From NCBI GenBank assembly GCA_963565915.1, contig OY751486.1, positions 5,270,001 to 5,334,000 of the forward strand: DNA of 64,000 nucleotides. Direction: 5' to 3'. The translations under genes and the position numbers were made by a program. Positions 34,401 through 44,335 of this stretch are shown in pieces. The stretch is from Entoloma clypeatum (lineage: Eukaryota > Basidiomycota > Agaricomycetes > Agaricales > Entolomataceae). Below the pieces are notes generated by a model that was given only the letters and a program-made list of their open reading frames with translations, was not told where the DNA came from and searched no databases. Within the stretch, counting starts at the first letter, position 1; the number at the start of each line of letters is the position of its first letter.

Positions 34401-35430
34401 GTTTCTTTTCTCATCCCGTTGCAATTCACCATCGTCCATCTTCAACGACATCGAACGTAGTCGAGGACCGCCCCGATGTCTCCCTGACCTGACGTTCAAT
34501 GTTGAAGACCACTCCCACATCTGTTTTCCCTTCTGTCTCCTCCCTCCTCCCGTGGCGTTATCTTCCGTCGCATGGACGCTCCACAAGCCACGTCGTTCCT
34601 GTCCCCACCCCTCCCACCACGTCGTCTCCTTCCACATCCCTCCTCGCCATGTTAACCCCCACCTGCCCCGGATTGCGCGCCCTCGCAAACCCCGCCATCA
34701 TGAACCATATATGTACAACCTGGGGATGATATGCTCTTGTCTGTCTCACGTACGTTGCAGGACCCCACGAAAATGTATCCCAATGCGAGCACCGCGCCAC
34801 ATACGACATGTACTCCCGATCTGCTCCAGCTCTTTTTACATCCGCCACATACCCCGCCCTCTCGTGTCCTCCCTCCGGTTGTAACCCAGCCTCTGCGAGC
34901 TCAGGGCGCTTGAATAGGTTTGCTTTGTACTGCGCTCACCGCTCTATCTGCCAGAAAAAAAGATCAGGTTGTTGTGCCACCGGCGTGGCCGTGGTGGCGT
35001 GGTGCCAGGGATCATCGTACAAGAATATGTCGTCACGCATCACATTCTACGCAAAACGGGCTGGTCGATTCCTGCGCAGCAATGTTGGCGCTGGTGTTGT
35101 AGACGATGGGCTGCAAGGTTGACGTACCTTCGATGTCGGCGCTGCTGCTTGGTATTAGGTTTGACGGCGGGTGCATATGAGTATCCGGGGTATCGATGGT
35201 GGCGATTTGAGCGGTTTCGTTGTCGCGACAGACCTCGACGGGTGTTTAAAAGTTGTGCTCGTGCATTTTCAAGATTGGAAGGTTGAGGTTGGGGGTGCCT
35301 GGCTTTGTGGTCATCGAAGGATAATGTGGGTGGACCTCCCCGTATCCACTTATTATCCCGAGGCCCGACAAGGCCCCGATATCGACCCCGCTCATGCAAA
35401 ATAGATCGTACTTGGCACTTCTTCCCGCAC
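31420..35430. repeat. Host tandem-unit tract, copy 2 (non-TE)
   Basis: Homologous to 10700-13403 plus 15395-15421. It also holds 32975-33460, which has no counterpart in copy 1 and no recognised gene. The minus-strand reading about 34074-33799 (PLGSLFLGN..., then PSKDVTITCPIKEC) is conserved with copy 1, but in copy 1 a roughly 14-bp insertion at about 12515-12530 puts its ATG out of frame. Confidence 0.55.
34558..35176 (-). pseudogene. Decayed unidentified gene of the ssp unit
   Basis: Minus-strand readings look protein-like but are broken. One begins MHPPSNLIPSSSADIEG (35176), runs through SANIAAQESTSPFCVECDA, then meets several TGA codons. Another, in a different frame, reads AGYVADVKRAGADREYMSYVARC..., then after a likely intron (GTACGTGAG to CCCCAG, about 34725-34760) HIWFMMAGFARARNPGQVGVN. 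The second exon is present in copy 1 (about 13105-12960) while the preceding part is deleted there. No family recognised. Confidence 0.3.
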
Positions 35431-36155
35431 CTGAGATCGACAATTGCATTCGGACCTAGCAAACGTGCCAGAATTCTGGGAATGCAGAACCCCAGCCTGA
35501 TCATAGATCATATTTGCCGCGCCTCTCAAACGGGATCTGGTTGGCTGCTCACCCTTTCAAAGTCACTTTGAGAGGGGGTGCAATTGGAGTCCGTTCACGC
35601 ACAAATCAAAGTTTTGACAAGGGTCTGATGGAGACTCGGTTTGGATTTGTTGAACGGACTGGATAACTAACGTACAGAATCCTAGATGCACCTCGCCATA
35701 CCGTGAAAAACATCGTCGGGACATCGCGCGTATCGTTTTTGGTCAATCAGAGGACGAGAGGAGGGACGACCTTCAAGTTGGCCGTGGGCGCGCGATGCAC
35801 TGGAGCGGTTCAGATCGCAAGGAGATCACGGACGATCAAAAATGCTCATAGGCGACGCTAAGCCGTTAGAAATGGTGGATTTACACTGGACAAGGGCCTC
35901 GTTCAGATTCAAAATCATACTTACTCTGAGCAAAGGGCAGCCGAAGTAAAAGTTGAAGGTTGCCGCCAAGTAGCTGATTCTTTCGTCAGGGAAACGCGCC
36001 AGATGGAAAGATGGTGTACGAAGTCAAACACTGACTTATCAATCCAATCATGGCATAGAAAATCGGTTGTTGATGCGACGAACAAGATGACATGCATGAA
36101 TCATATGATCTAAAGCCTAAGTATGCCCCCCTCATTCCATGACTCGACCCCCCGC
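35431..36155. other. Intergenic, nothing recognised
   Basis: About 700 bp between the ssp unit and the rps13 stop codon. No conserved open frame or repeat was seen. Confidence 0.45.
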
Positions 36156-36764
36156 TCAAGCAACGAGAGTCGACGCGGTGGCAGCTTCATACTTGAAAGT
36201 GGGCGCGATCTGCTGCTTGGTCTTGTAGTACCGGGCGAGACGGTGGATCCTGGACTCGATGAGGATAAGACGGAACTTGGAGTCCTTGTCTTTCCTGTTG
36301 ACTTCGAGATGCTTGCGGACGGCAACCGCCTTTTTGATGAGGTGCCAGAGGTCCTCAGGGATGGATGGGCCAAGTCCTATCCCCAAACAAAAAGGTATAC
36401 GCAAAGCGTGCGAGGAAGGAAGAGGGGAGGGAGAGAGAGAGGGTGTATGAGTAGGAGAAGAGAGGGAGAGGAGGGAAGAGTACCCTGAGATTTGAGGATA
36501 CGGAGGATCTTGTTTCCTGTGACGAAACGGACTTGGGGGATGCCGTGCGAGTCACGGAGGGTGACACCGATTTGGGAGGGGGTCAAGCCTTTGCGGGCGA
36601 GTTTGGTGATCTGGTCGATGACGTCCTCAGAGGTCGTCTTGAGCCAGGTCGGGGGAGCGCGGCGGTAGGGTAGGGCGGAGGACGCTGGATAGAGTCAGTG
36701 CAGGGGGGGTCGACAGGCAGGAGAACGTACAAATGCCCTTTCCGGGAGCGTGCATGCGACCCAT
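36156..36764 (-). CDS. rps13: 40S ribosomal protein uS15 (S13)
   Basis: Three exons: 36764-36731, 36684-36484 and 36376-36156; introns 36685-36730 (46 bp) and 36377-36483 (107 bp). The spliced product is 151 aa, the usual eukaryotic length. It reads [88 protein letters not shown] and STLVA, which follows uS15 residue for residue. It is a small-subunit protein binding 18S rRNA helices. All splice sites are GT-AG. It is divergently oriented with rps6 across a 220-bp gap. Almost certainly an intact, essential, highly expressed gene. Confidence 0.97.
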
Positions 36765-36984
36765 GGCTGTCTGGTTAGGTGTGGAGGACGAGGAAGAGCT
36801 TTTGTTGGTGTCTTGAGGAGAGCGAAGAGATCAGCAATCAACAAAGGAGGAAATGTTGCGTTTGGGGACCGGAAAATGCCGAGATGGGGCTTTGTTGAAC
36901 TGTACAGTTGCTAAACTCTAAATTGGAGGAACTGCACGTGGTTTTAGTTAGAGAACGTCGCTAAACCCACCGCAAGAGGAGAGC
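36765..36984. promoter_or_regulatory. Shared promoter between rps13 and rps6
   Basis: 220 bp between the two divergent start codons; each gene must be driven from it. Pyrimidine-rich stretches are present (on the minus strand CTCTTCGCTCTCCTC upstream of rps13). No canonical TATA box was found. Confidence 0.6.
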
Positions 36985-37857
36985 ATGAAGTTCAATATTG
37001 CCAGTAACTATCCCTAATAATATATCATCCCACCCCCGCCTCACCTCTCTCTCTCCTAGACCCCGCCACCGGCGCTCAAAAGCTGATCGACCTCGATGAA
37101 GAAAAACGCTTGCACGTCCCTCCCTTATCACTCACACTCTCCCTAACTTACCCTCCCCCAGCCGCATTTTCTTCGACAAGAAAATTGCCCAAGAAGTTCC
37201 TGGCGACTCCCTCGGCGACGAATGGAAAGGCTACATCTTCCGCATCACCGGCGGCAACGACAAGCAGGGTTTTCCCATGAAACAAGGTGTCCTCCTCCCC
37301 CACCGCGTCCGACTCCTCCTCGCCGACGGCCACTCGTGCTACCGCATCCGCCGCAACGGCGAGCGCAAGCGCAAATCCGTCCGTGGCTGCATCGTCGGTC
37401 CTGACATCGCCGTCCTCTCCCTCGTCATCGTCAAGCAGGGCGAGGCCGAGATCCCCGGGCTTACCGACACCGTCCTCCCCAAAAGGCTCGGCCCGAAGAG
37501 GGCGACGAAGATTAGAAAGTTCTTCAATCTGGGCAAAGAGGACGATGTGAGGAAATATGTCATCAGGAGGGAGGTCACGAGTCAGAAGAAGGAGAATGCG
37601 AAGCCGTATACCAAGGCGTGAGTCTCGCTCTATCTTTCCCCCTTTCCCCACCTAATATCTTGCCCCGCAGTCCTAAAATCCAGCGTCTCGTCACCCCTCT
37701 CCGCCTCCAACGCCGCCGTCACCTCCGCTCCCTCAAGCGCCGTCGCATCGACCACCAGAAGGAGCAAAAGACAGAGTACGATGGCCTCATCTCCAAGCGC
37801 GTCGCAGAGAAGAAGGCAAAAGCGGCCGCTATCAAGGCGGTTCACAAGGCTGCATGA
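36985..37857 (+). CDS. rps6: 40S ribosomal protein eS6 (S6)
   Basis: Four exons: 36985-37003, 37060-37111, 37162-37617 and 37671-37857, giving 237 aa. It reads [109 protein letters not shown] and a basic C-terminal tail. All of this is diagnostic of eS6. Introns 1 and 3 are GT-AG. Intron 2 (37112-37161, 50 bp) must begin GC (GCACGT), because the only nearby GT breaks the frame. A 19-nt first exon with an early intron is common in fungal ribosomal protein genes. The C-terminal serine cluster phosphorylated in animals is not evident. Confidence 0.96.
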
Positions 37858-38557
37858 GCTCGAGGATTTCCCTTTGGTGGAGTGGCGATGTGATCCTACG
37901 CTTTTGTATACACTCGCCTTACTCGTCGGTCGTCGTTCTTTTTCTCTCATCTTCTATCCTCACGTCGCACCATCATGTTATGCTATATGTTATGGAGATG
38001 CGTTCTGTCATGGCGTGAGCTCTCCGTTTCCTTCCACCACGGCACGGCCGCGATGCCCCATCAGATCAGGGTCCCGGTTTTTTCGCCTGAGTGAGAGGAG
38101 GGAATATCGGGTTGAGGCGAGGCTGCGCCGTCCGGGGAACGATAACGACACTGGCCGTGGGCAACGGGCATTGTTCAACTCGTGAGAGTGCGTTTGTTTC
38201 CCTGCAAAGCGTTACGTCTGGAAGGGTAGACAGAAAACGCTGCCTTTCCTGCGGGAACTCTGCTCCGAGTCTGCGCGTCTCGTAACTCACCTACTGCTCT
38301 CGTGGATGAAAACGCTCTTCGACGCATTATAGACAAGTCGGAGGGAACTACTTGAGGGCCAGTATGTGAGTCTGCGAGTTCTTTCACGGATCGGCGGTGA
38401 CCGTCCTTTCTCAGGCTGGAGAGACTGAAGAGAGCGCTGTTTTCCTCTGGTGAGGACAACCTAGATCGGAGAGCGGTGTTTTTCTTATGCGGGGTTGTAT
38501 CCCTGACTTTTTTCCTCATGTTTTTATCCCTGGACCATTGATCACTTACATCACTGC
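37858..38557. other. 3' flank of rps6 and conserved block upstream of ssp D
   Basis: About 38090-38290 resembles, in inverted orientation, 11113-11300 and 32000-32130, which lie upstream of ssp B and C. Shared pieces include GGGCAACGGGCAT/GCAACTGGTGAGAG and GCAAAGCGGCGTT-like runs. It is therefore part of the duplicated unit. No separate gene was called. Confidence 0.5.
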
Positions 38558-38570
38558 GGTATAAAATGGG
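38558..38570 (+). promoter_or_regulatory. TATA box of ssp D
   Basis: GGTATAAAATGGG, 62-74 bases before the ATG; same core and spacing class as ssp A-C. Confidence 0.68.
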
Positions 38571-38631
38571 GGTGCAGTTTGTCCAAAGTCTCCAAAATCT
38601 TTTCGTGCACTCCCACCTTGACGATTCTACC

Positions 38632-38872
38632 ATGCATTTCTCCTGTACTCTCATCCTGACCGTCGCTCTCTGCGTGGCGAGTGCCACATGCACCAAGTGC
38701 ACTATTGGTCAGAACGACAGCTGTACCAAGAATAGCAACGTATGTTGTGGGAAGTACCCCCATTGTAACGTCATCACGTGGGACAACTGGGTAAGCCATG
38801 ATTCGAGTACAACGAGTGGCACTTGGACTGATGTCAATTGTGGATTAGGAGTGTCAGGAGCATTTGAAATAA
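38632..38872 (+). CDS. Small secreted cysteine-rich protein D (knottin-like pattern)
   Basis: Exons 38632-38790 (53 codons) and 38849-38872 (7 codons plus stop), with a 58-bp phase-0 intron 38791-38848 (GTAAGC...GATTAG). The product is 60 aa. The first in-frame ATG after the TATA box that begins MHFS was chosen; a longer reading that starts in the promoter is rejected. Signal peptide is about residues 1-19. Cysteines: C20-x2-C23-x7-C31-x6-CC38/39-x5-C45-x9-C55, the last one from exon 2 (ECQEHLK). It matches ssp A in spacing, in VCCG and YPHCNVI-like stretches, and in the intron, including its branch region (CTGATGTCAATTGTGG versus CTGACTAATATCAATTATGG). It is on the opposite strand from A-C and next to the ribosomal pair. 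Confidence 0.77.
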
Positions 38873-40195
38873 ACCAACGCCGCGTTTCCGACACACCTTG
38901 AACCCTTCAAACTGCTGGTACGTACAGTGTGTCAACCGTATTATTATGATTGCACACACTCACCTACTACGAGGGCTACGAACTTAGTACCAACAACAGT
39001 TACATACAGTAAAAGTTTTGTCGCGCTCCGTTCTGCGTTCCCTTGATATCGAGACCTCAATGTTTGGGGAAAAAGTCTATGCGAGGAATTCGAGATGGGG
39101 ATGTTAAGATCTATCTGTTGATGAGCACGACATCAGCATTTTCACAAAAATTTATTGATCTATTTAGTGCTATTGCCCTCGTCACGAGCTGAAGAGCTCC
39201 AATAGTACCAATAGTTCACTAGCAAGTTTGTTGGGCGTGAGGATATTCAACCTCGGCACAATTTATATATATATTTCAATTTCATTCTACCGACAGCTGG
39301 GCTATGTTTGACACCTTCATAATCAATCCCAAAATTTGCCAAAATCACCATGGTTCAAAAAATCACCTACAAGGTGCATGGTCAATTCTTGCAGGCAGCA
39401 GATCAAGAAAAAAGAAGGGATATACTTGGATCTTCAAATATTGAACTTGTGAGCATTGAGAACCACCACAGTGACCACACATGCAACACACAGGGCTCCA
39501 TACCAGACAGTTATCCAGGGCCAAGGCCCAAGAGGCAGGAATAGAAAATTTGGATTAACACATATAAAGCAATGGGAGGGAAAGTGGGGGAAGGTGGTGG
39601 GCATCGAGAACTGAGGGGTGATCACAATGGCGATGGTCAAGCAATGGTGTCCAGTTGGGATCAACACAGCCCATTGTTGGCGGAGTTTGAAACAACTTCA
39701 GAAGACTTTGCCCACCTTGCTTCTCGTGCACGCTCACATACCAGTGTCCTCAGCCCTCAACGCTCGATCTTGATGAAGCCTTTTGGAAATGGCTCCAAGA
39801 TTTCTTTAGTCATGGGCCTTCATCAGCATTTCAGCACATTCTGCTTATACAGCTTATAGCAGCTTGTGCAAGCTGCTCAAGCTGCTCAAGCTGTTTAAGC
39901 TGCTCAAGCTGCTGCAGCTTGTACAAGCTATGTCACCCTGCTTGTACAAGCTGGTAAGCATCTTAATGAGCATCTTAAATCAGCTTGTAGAAGATGCTTC
40001 AACCACTTATTTCTCATCTTGAGAATGATACTTCAGTTCAGAAATCATTGTTCAAAAATGAAAATATCATATATTCGGAGTATCTGATGCAATGATATAC
40101 AAATGAATATAACTACATTCCCTGCATGGGCTATAACCTACACTACCCTGGCCAGTTTCTAGAACACCAGCCCCTTGGTGAAACTATGCCAAGGC
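38873..40195. other. Gene-free tract with AAGCTGCTC repeats
   Basis: No gene supported. About 39845-39995 is a run of CAAGCTGCT/AGCTTGTACAAGCT motifs, partly palindromic; related AGCTGCT motifs recur near 60400-60465. A short open frame at 39350-39544 has no homology that I recognise. Confidence 0.45.
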
Positions 40196-40450
40196 GGCCA
40201 CTGGATGCAAGTGGAGGCTGTTGGGTTGGCGAGAGAGAACTGTTGGGTATGAGAGACATGGTTTGGGCACGGCTTGCATGCAGATAGGCAGTTGTTGGGT
40301 GCGAGAGAAGACCATTGGGCATGAGTAGAGAGTGTTGGGCACGAGAGATCCATTGGACATGAGAGAGATCCATTGGGCATGAGAGACATGGCTCTTGGGT
40401 GCGGAGCAGCAGTTGTTGGGCATGGGTGGAGGCCCTTGGGCACAAGAGAG
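40196..40450. repeat. GTTGGGCATGAGAG minisatellite, array 2a
   Basis: The same degenerate unit as 14063-14745. It was contiguous with 40990-41204 and 59774-60096 before the MITE and Gypsy-2 inserted. Confidence 0.8.
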
Positions 40451-40989
40451 TAGTGTTTAAGGGTTCAGTCCAGTCCAGTTTTTTGACCAAAAAATTGATG
40501 AACTGGAGACTGGCAGTTCATTTTTTTTTCTCAAAGTCTGAAAAAACTGGACTGGACTGGTAAAGACTGGTTTAAACCAGTTTAAACTGGTAAAATCCTC
40601 AACCATCTATAAACCTACCAAAAGCCTGTTTTTTCAATCAAAAACTTGAAAATATAGTCAATTTATTATCAATGACATGTTTCTCAAGCATTTTGGATAT
40701 AAACTCTTGTAAAAATGATTGAAAACTGTATAAAAAACATCTTTGCCCATAAAAGTACAGTTTTTGAATGAATATATGGTCAAAAACTGGAACCAGTTTG
40801 TGTTTTTCAGACCCAAAACTAGAACTGGGGGTGAACCAGTCCATTTTTTTTTTCCAAATTTGGAGAGACTGGAGACTGGTTGAGCTCAAAATCAGTGAGA
40901 CCTGAACTGCCAGTTCAGGTCTCTTCCAGTCCAGTCCAGTCCGGTTCAGGTTCATTTTCCAGTTCATAAGACTGAACCCTCGAACACTA
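40451..40989. mobile_element. 539-bp hAT-type MITE
   Basis: Ends TAGTGTTTAAGGGTTCAGTC at the left and, as reverse complement, TAGTGTTCGAGGGTTCAGTC at the right: 18 of 20 identical. The flanking 8-mers CAAGAGAG and TGAGAGAG match at 6 of 8, as expected for a hAT 8-bp duplication in a repetitive target. The interior is rich in CCAGTCCAGT and ACTGGACTGG subterminal repeats and encodes no transposase. Confidence 0.75.
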
Positions 40990-41204
40990 TGAGAGAGAGC
41001 CGTTGGGTATGAAGTAAGGCCATTGGGCACAAGGCACACCCGTTAAACACAAAAAGAGGGCTGTTAGGTGCAAAAGGAGGGCCATTGGACATGAAGGAAG
41101 CTGTTGGGCACCAAGCAAGGCCATTGGGCATGAGACACAGCCGTTGGATGCGAGGGACAGCCATTGGGAGCAAACGGAGGGCTGTTGGACACAAAGGGAG
41201 CCAT
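40990..41204. repeat. GCCATTGGGCATGAG minisatellite, array 2b
   Basis: Continues array 2a after the MITE. Gypsy-2 is inserted at its GCCAT (41200-41204). Confidence 0.8.
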
Positions 41205-41704
41205 TGTCATAACCATACGATTCACATCCGACTTATCCGACGACTCCGACATTTCATCCGCTCCGACATCCACTCCAACAAACATTCTATTTATATTGAA
41301 TATACTTCTACTACGTAACATCCCAACCATACTTACAAGTAGACATATGTTGTTCACTTTTCATTTGCTACTCTCCGTACTCCGAATGTTCCGATGGTCA
41401 ACTCCGATATCTGCACATCACTTATAGTAATGCTGATCATTCTAGTCTAGTATAAATAGTGTACAAACCTGTCGTAGAACCTCAGTTCAAATATCATACG
41501 TTATACCTCATTCGCATCCGTCTCTACTTGCCTTTGAGCATTCTCTCCGTCACCTCCGCTCATCCGCTCATCCGCTCATCCGCTCATCCGACATCCGCCA
41601 ATCCGAAATCGAGGACCACATCAAAGAGTGGGGCGCAACGCACAAGTTGAAGCCAGGTCCTTTCTGCCAACGTTGCACTTACCGCATTCCGCTCCTCCGC
41701 TACT
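41205..41704 (+). repeat. 5' LTR of Gypsy-2, left part
   Basis: Contains a TATAAATA box at 41451-41458 and, 33 bases downstream, AGTTCAAATAT at 41484-41494, which is complementary to the tract just after the LTR. Interrupted at CTACT by Gypsy-1a. Confidence 0.9.
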
Positions 41705-42071
41705 TGTTACGGACTTACCGGTTTGTATGTTATGCACTTTTCCCTTGCATTGTACCTTCGTTATTTCTTTGACTCATCAGACCACTTATTCATTTACCTT
41801 TACTCTACCATTCTCCTTTAGTATACTTCGCTCCCGCGCTGACTCGCACTCCGCAGTCGTCTGACTCACTTTGCACTGCCTTTCCGCAGTTACTGACTCA
41901 TCCGCACTGCCTTCCGCAGCTACTGACTCACTCGCTACCGCTCGTAGCCAGTACTATATAAACCCCATGTACCATAGCTACATTCCTTAGATTTAGCAAT
42001 CACTTTGCTCTTTGCCTTTCCACTTCCTGCATACTCTGCCCGAACCTTGGAACGGTTTGTTAAGCATAACA
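41705..42071 (+). repeat. 5' LTR of Gypsy-1a
   Basis: 367 bp, TGTTACGG to GCATAACA. TATATAAA at 41955-41962; AGATTTAGCAA at 41989-41999, the presumed 5' end of the transcript. Confidence 0.93.
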
Positions 42072-42073
42072 AG

Positions 42074-42084
42074 TTGCTAAATCT
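42074..42084 (+). other. Self-priming site of Gypsy-1a
   Basis: TTGCTAAATCT, two bases after the LTR, is the exact reverse complement of AGATTTAGCAA at 41989-41999. This is the Tf1-type arrangement, in which the first 11 nt of the mRNA fold back as primer. No tRNA 3'-end complement (TGG...) is present. Confidence 0.75.
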
Positions 42085-42101
42085 CGTTAGGTTCGCCCAG
42101 A

Positions 42102-43719
42102 GTGAAGAGAGCAACTACCAGACGAGTCAAGACGTCGCGCTTCTTTGAAGACTTCACCAGTAACCCATTCAGCACGCCAGAAGCCCGACAGGAGGAGTTA
42201 AGTCCTCAAGACAGTATCGATTTTACACTCATCCAGCAGTACATCAAATCGGAGATCCGTCGCATCCTACAGCAGGTGCTTGATGAAGAACTAGACAACG
42301 ATGAGCATCGCCCCCACGGCGAGATAGCAGAGAGCATCCATCTTGCTCGGCAACACCAGATCGCGCGTTACAACGCCCGACAGAACGAACTCGAAAGCTT
42401 TCGCGTTCAAGAAGGACCTCAGACAGGTCGGATCACAGAGATCAGAGAGTTTATCGGTGTCCAGACAACCATTATCAGAAGATTGATTAGGACGCTCACA
42501 TCGAGACGTCCCAGAGCCACATCATCACGTCTTACTCGAAGCAGCAGATCTACGCCCACTTCACCATTGAAGAACAACAAACCGAGTACAACCACTGGGC
42601 ACGAAACGAGAGACTTGACCCCTTCTCGAGACCAACAGACGCGCAGGAACAGAGATTCCTTAGAGATTTACAGAGGAAATACTCTGAATGTTTTGCCACC
42701 GATTCCGCCGACGAGTCCCCTGACGAATTTACTTTTGACTCCGCACAGTCAGATATCGAACAGACGCCTAGAACAGGGACTCATTTTCAATCCTTACCTG
42801 TATTCCGAACCCCATCTTCATCCCAACAACCCGACTCCTCTTCTCCTCCGCAGACTCTAAACATGGCAGAAGCTCCGGCTGTACAAACAATGGATACATC
42901 CAAGATCATCAAGGATCCTGGGATGTTCAAGGACAGATACACCTTCGACGAGTGGTGGAAAGCCACCAAACTATACATCAGGTTCCAAAAGAGCCTCACA
43001 GACGATCAGAAGATTCTTGCAGTGTTATCCCGCATGATGGAAGACACTGGGCCAGTAACAAGTTAGACGCTCTTGCCGTTGACAATGAGAACATCACCTG
43101 GCTAGGTTTTTCCGATGATATCGCCACACGATTCTCCATCGCCAACAAATCGGTTGCTGCCAAAGCGAGACTCGAAGTCCTGAAACAAGAGAAACGCACT
43201 GTTGATGAATTCTTGGATGAATTTGAAGAACTCTTGAAAGTGTCAAACCTTGGCGAAGAAACTGGGAAATACATCCTAGAGAAGAACATCAACCGCAGAA
43301 TCTCTGAACAAGTGGCCAGCGATGGCAAGACGTACACCGATTATGCAAAGGAGATCCAAAACAAGGGACGACAGATGGAAGGACACGCACTGGTCATCCG
43401 AGGTGGCGGCGACATGCGCACCGGATCGGGTACCACTTATGGTGGTCAGGGCAAAGCCATGGAGATCGACAAAGCAGGAGTAGCCCGTTGCTACAACTGT
43501 CAGCGCTTCGGTCATCTGGCTAAAGACTGTAGCGCTCCAAAGAAGAAAGATGGTCGCAAGTGTTTCAACTGTGACCAAGAAGGCCATATCGTGCGCAACT
43601 GCCGCAAGCCGAAGAAGAACTCCGGAAGGGTTAGGAAGGTGTCTGAGGAAGATGCCGAGAATGATGAAACCACAATCTTAGAAGCCAACGAGAAGGATTT
43701 TCCCGAAGGGTCCGATTAA
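42102..43719 (+). pseudogene. gag: Gypsy-1a ORF1/Gag region, frameshifted
   Basis: Coding quality moves through three frames. ORF1 starts near 42102 with no ATG (KRATTRRVKTSRFFEDF..., FTLIQQYIKSEIRRILQQVLDEELD). By about 42500 the natural-looking frame is the -1 frame (IYAHFTIEEQQTEYN...), which runs into MAEAPAVQTMDTSKIIKDPG at 42863 and the Gag core (YTFDEWWKATKLYIRFQ). A deletion of about 10 bp near 43040 (compared with Gypsy-1b) shifts the frame again. The last part holds two CCHC knuckles, CYNCQRFGHLAKDC and CFNCDQEGHIVRNC, and ends at TAA 43717-43719. The first frame change is shared with Gypsy-1b, so it is old or programmed. Confidence 0.8.
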
Positions 43720-43720
43720 A

Positions 43721-44335
43721 CGACGCTAAGTCGCGACCCTTATCTATTAAACGGACTTGCTTGCCTTGTATGACTGCAGACAATAGAACCTATGTCATCC
43801 CTGCCAAGCAAGCCGCTGCGTCGACTAAGATTGTGAAGGGAGATAAACCTCCGAAAAGACGAGAAATCAGGCTGTTAGCGCAGCTCAAAACACGACGAGG
43901 ACCAAAGGTTATCGGACCTGAGGTTGACAGCGGATGTGAACGCACATGCATTCATCCCAGAATAGTACGCGAACAGAACCTCCCCAGGTGAGGAATACCA
44001 CCCATAGCAATTCTAAATGCGGATGGATCACCAAATTGACAACAGAAAGCGAGCCAACTTGCCGAAGTCAAGCTGGATTTGGGAGCACATCAGGAAACCA
44101 TGGAAGCAATGGTACTAGACATTGGGAGGACGGACATGCTCTTGGGACATGACTGGTTGGTACACCACAACCCCACAATCAATTGGACAACCGGCACGGT
44201 AACATTTAACCGGTGCCCAACAACATGTCGGACCAAACACTCAGATTTTAGGATTAACCTTAATGGTTGCAAACACCGGGTTCGCATGGTTGAGGTGCGC
44301 GACAAAGATGCACCCAAAAAGTCGGATCAGAAATG
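43721..44335 (+). pseudogene. pol: Gypsy-1a Pol, protease part
   Basis: Lies in the -1 frame relative to Gag and is open across the Gag stop. It holds the aspartic protease with EVDSGCERTC and the downstream LGHDWLVHHNPTINW. A TGA at 43989-43991 stands where Gypsy-1b has TGG. The sequence stops at SDQK, where the Gypsy-1b LTR begins. Confidence 0.85.

Noticed and set aside
9154..38872. Hydrophobin identity for the ssp proteins
   Set aside because: Hydrophobins have eight cysteines with two CC pairs; these have a single CC and six or seven cysteines.
40196..41204. CRISPR-like array
   Set aside because: Repeats and spacers are not distinct, unit length drifts, and the genome is eukaryotic.
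42500..42860. 3' half of the ORF1 frame as genuine protein
   Set aside because: The -1 frame over the same bases reads a more protein-like sequence continuous with Gag; the ORF1 tail looks like a shadow.
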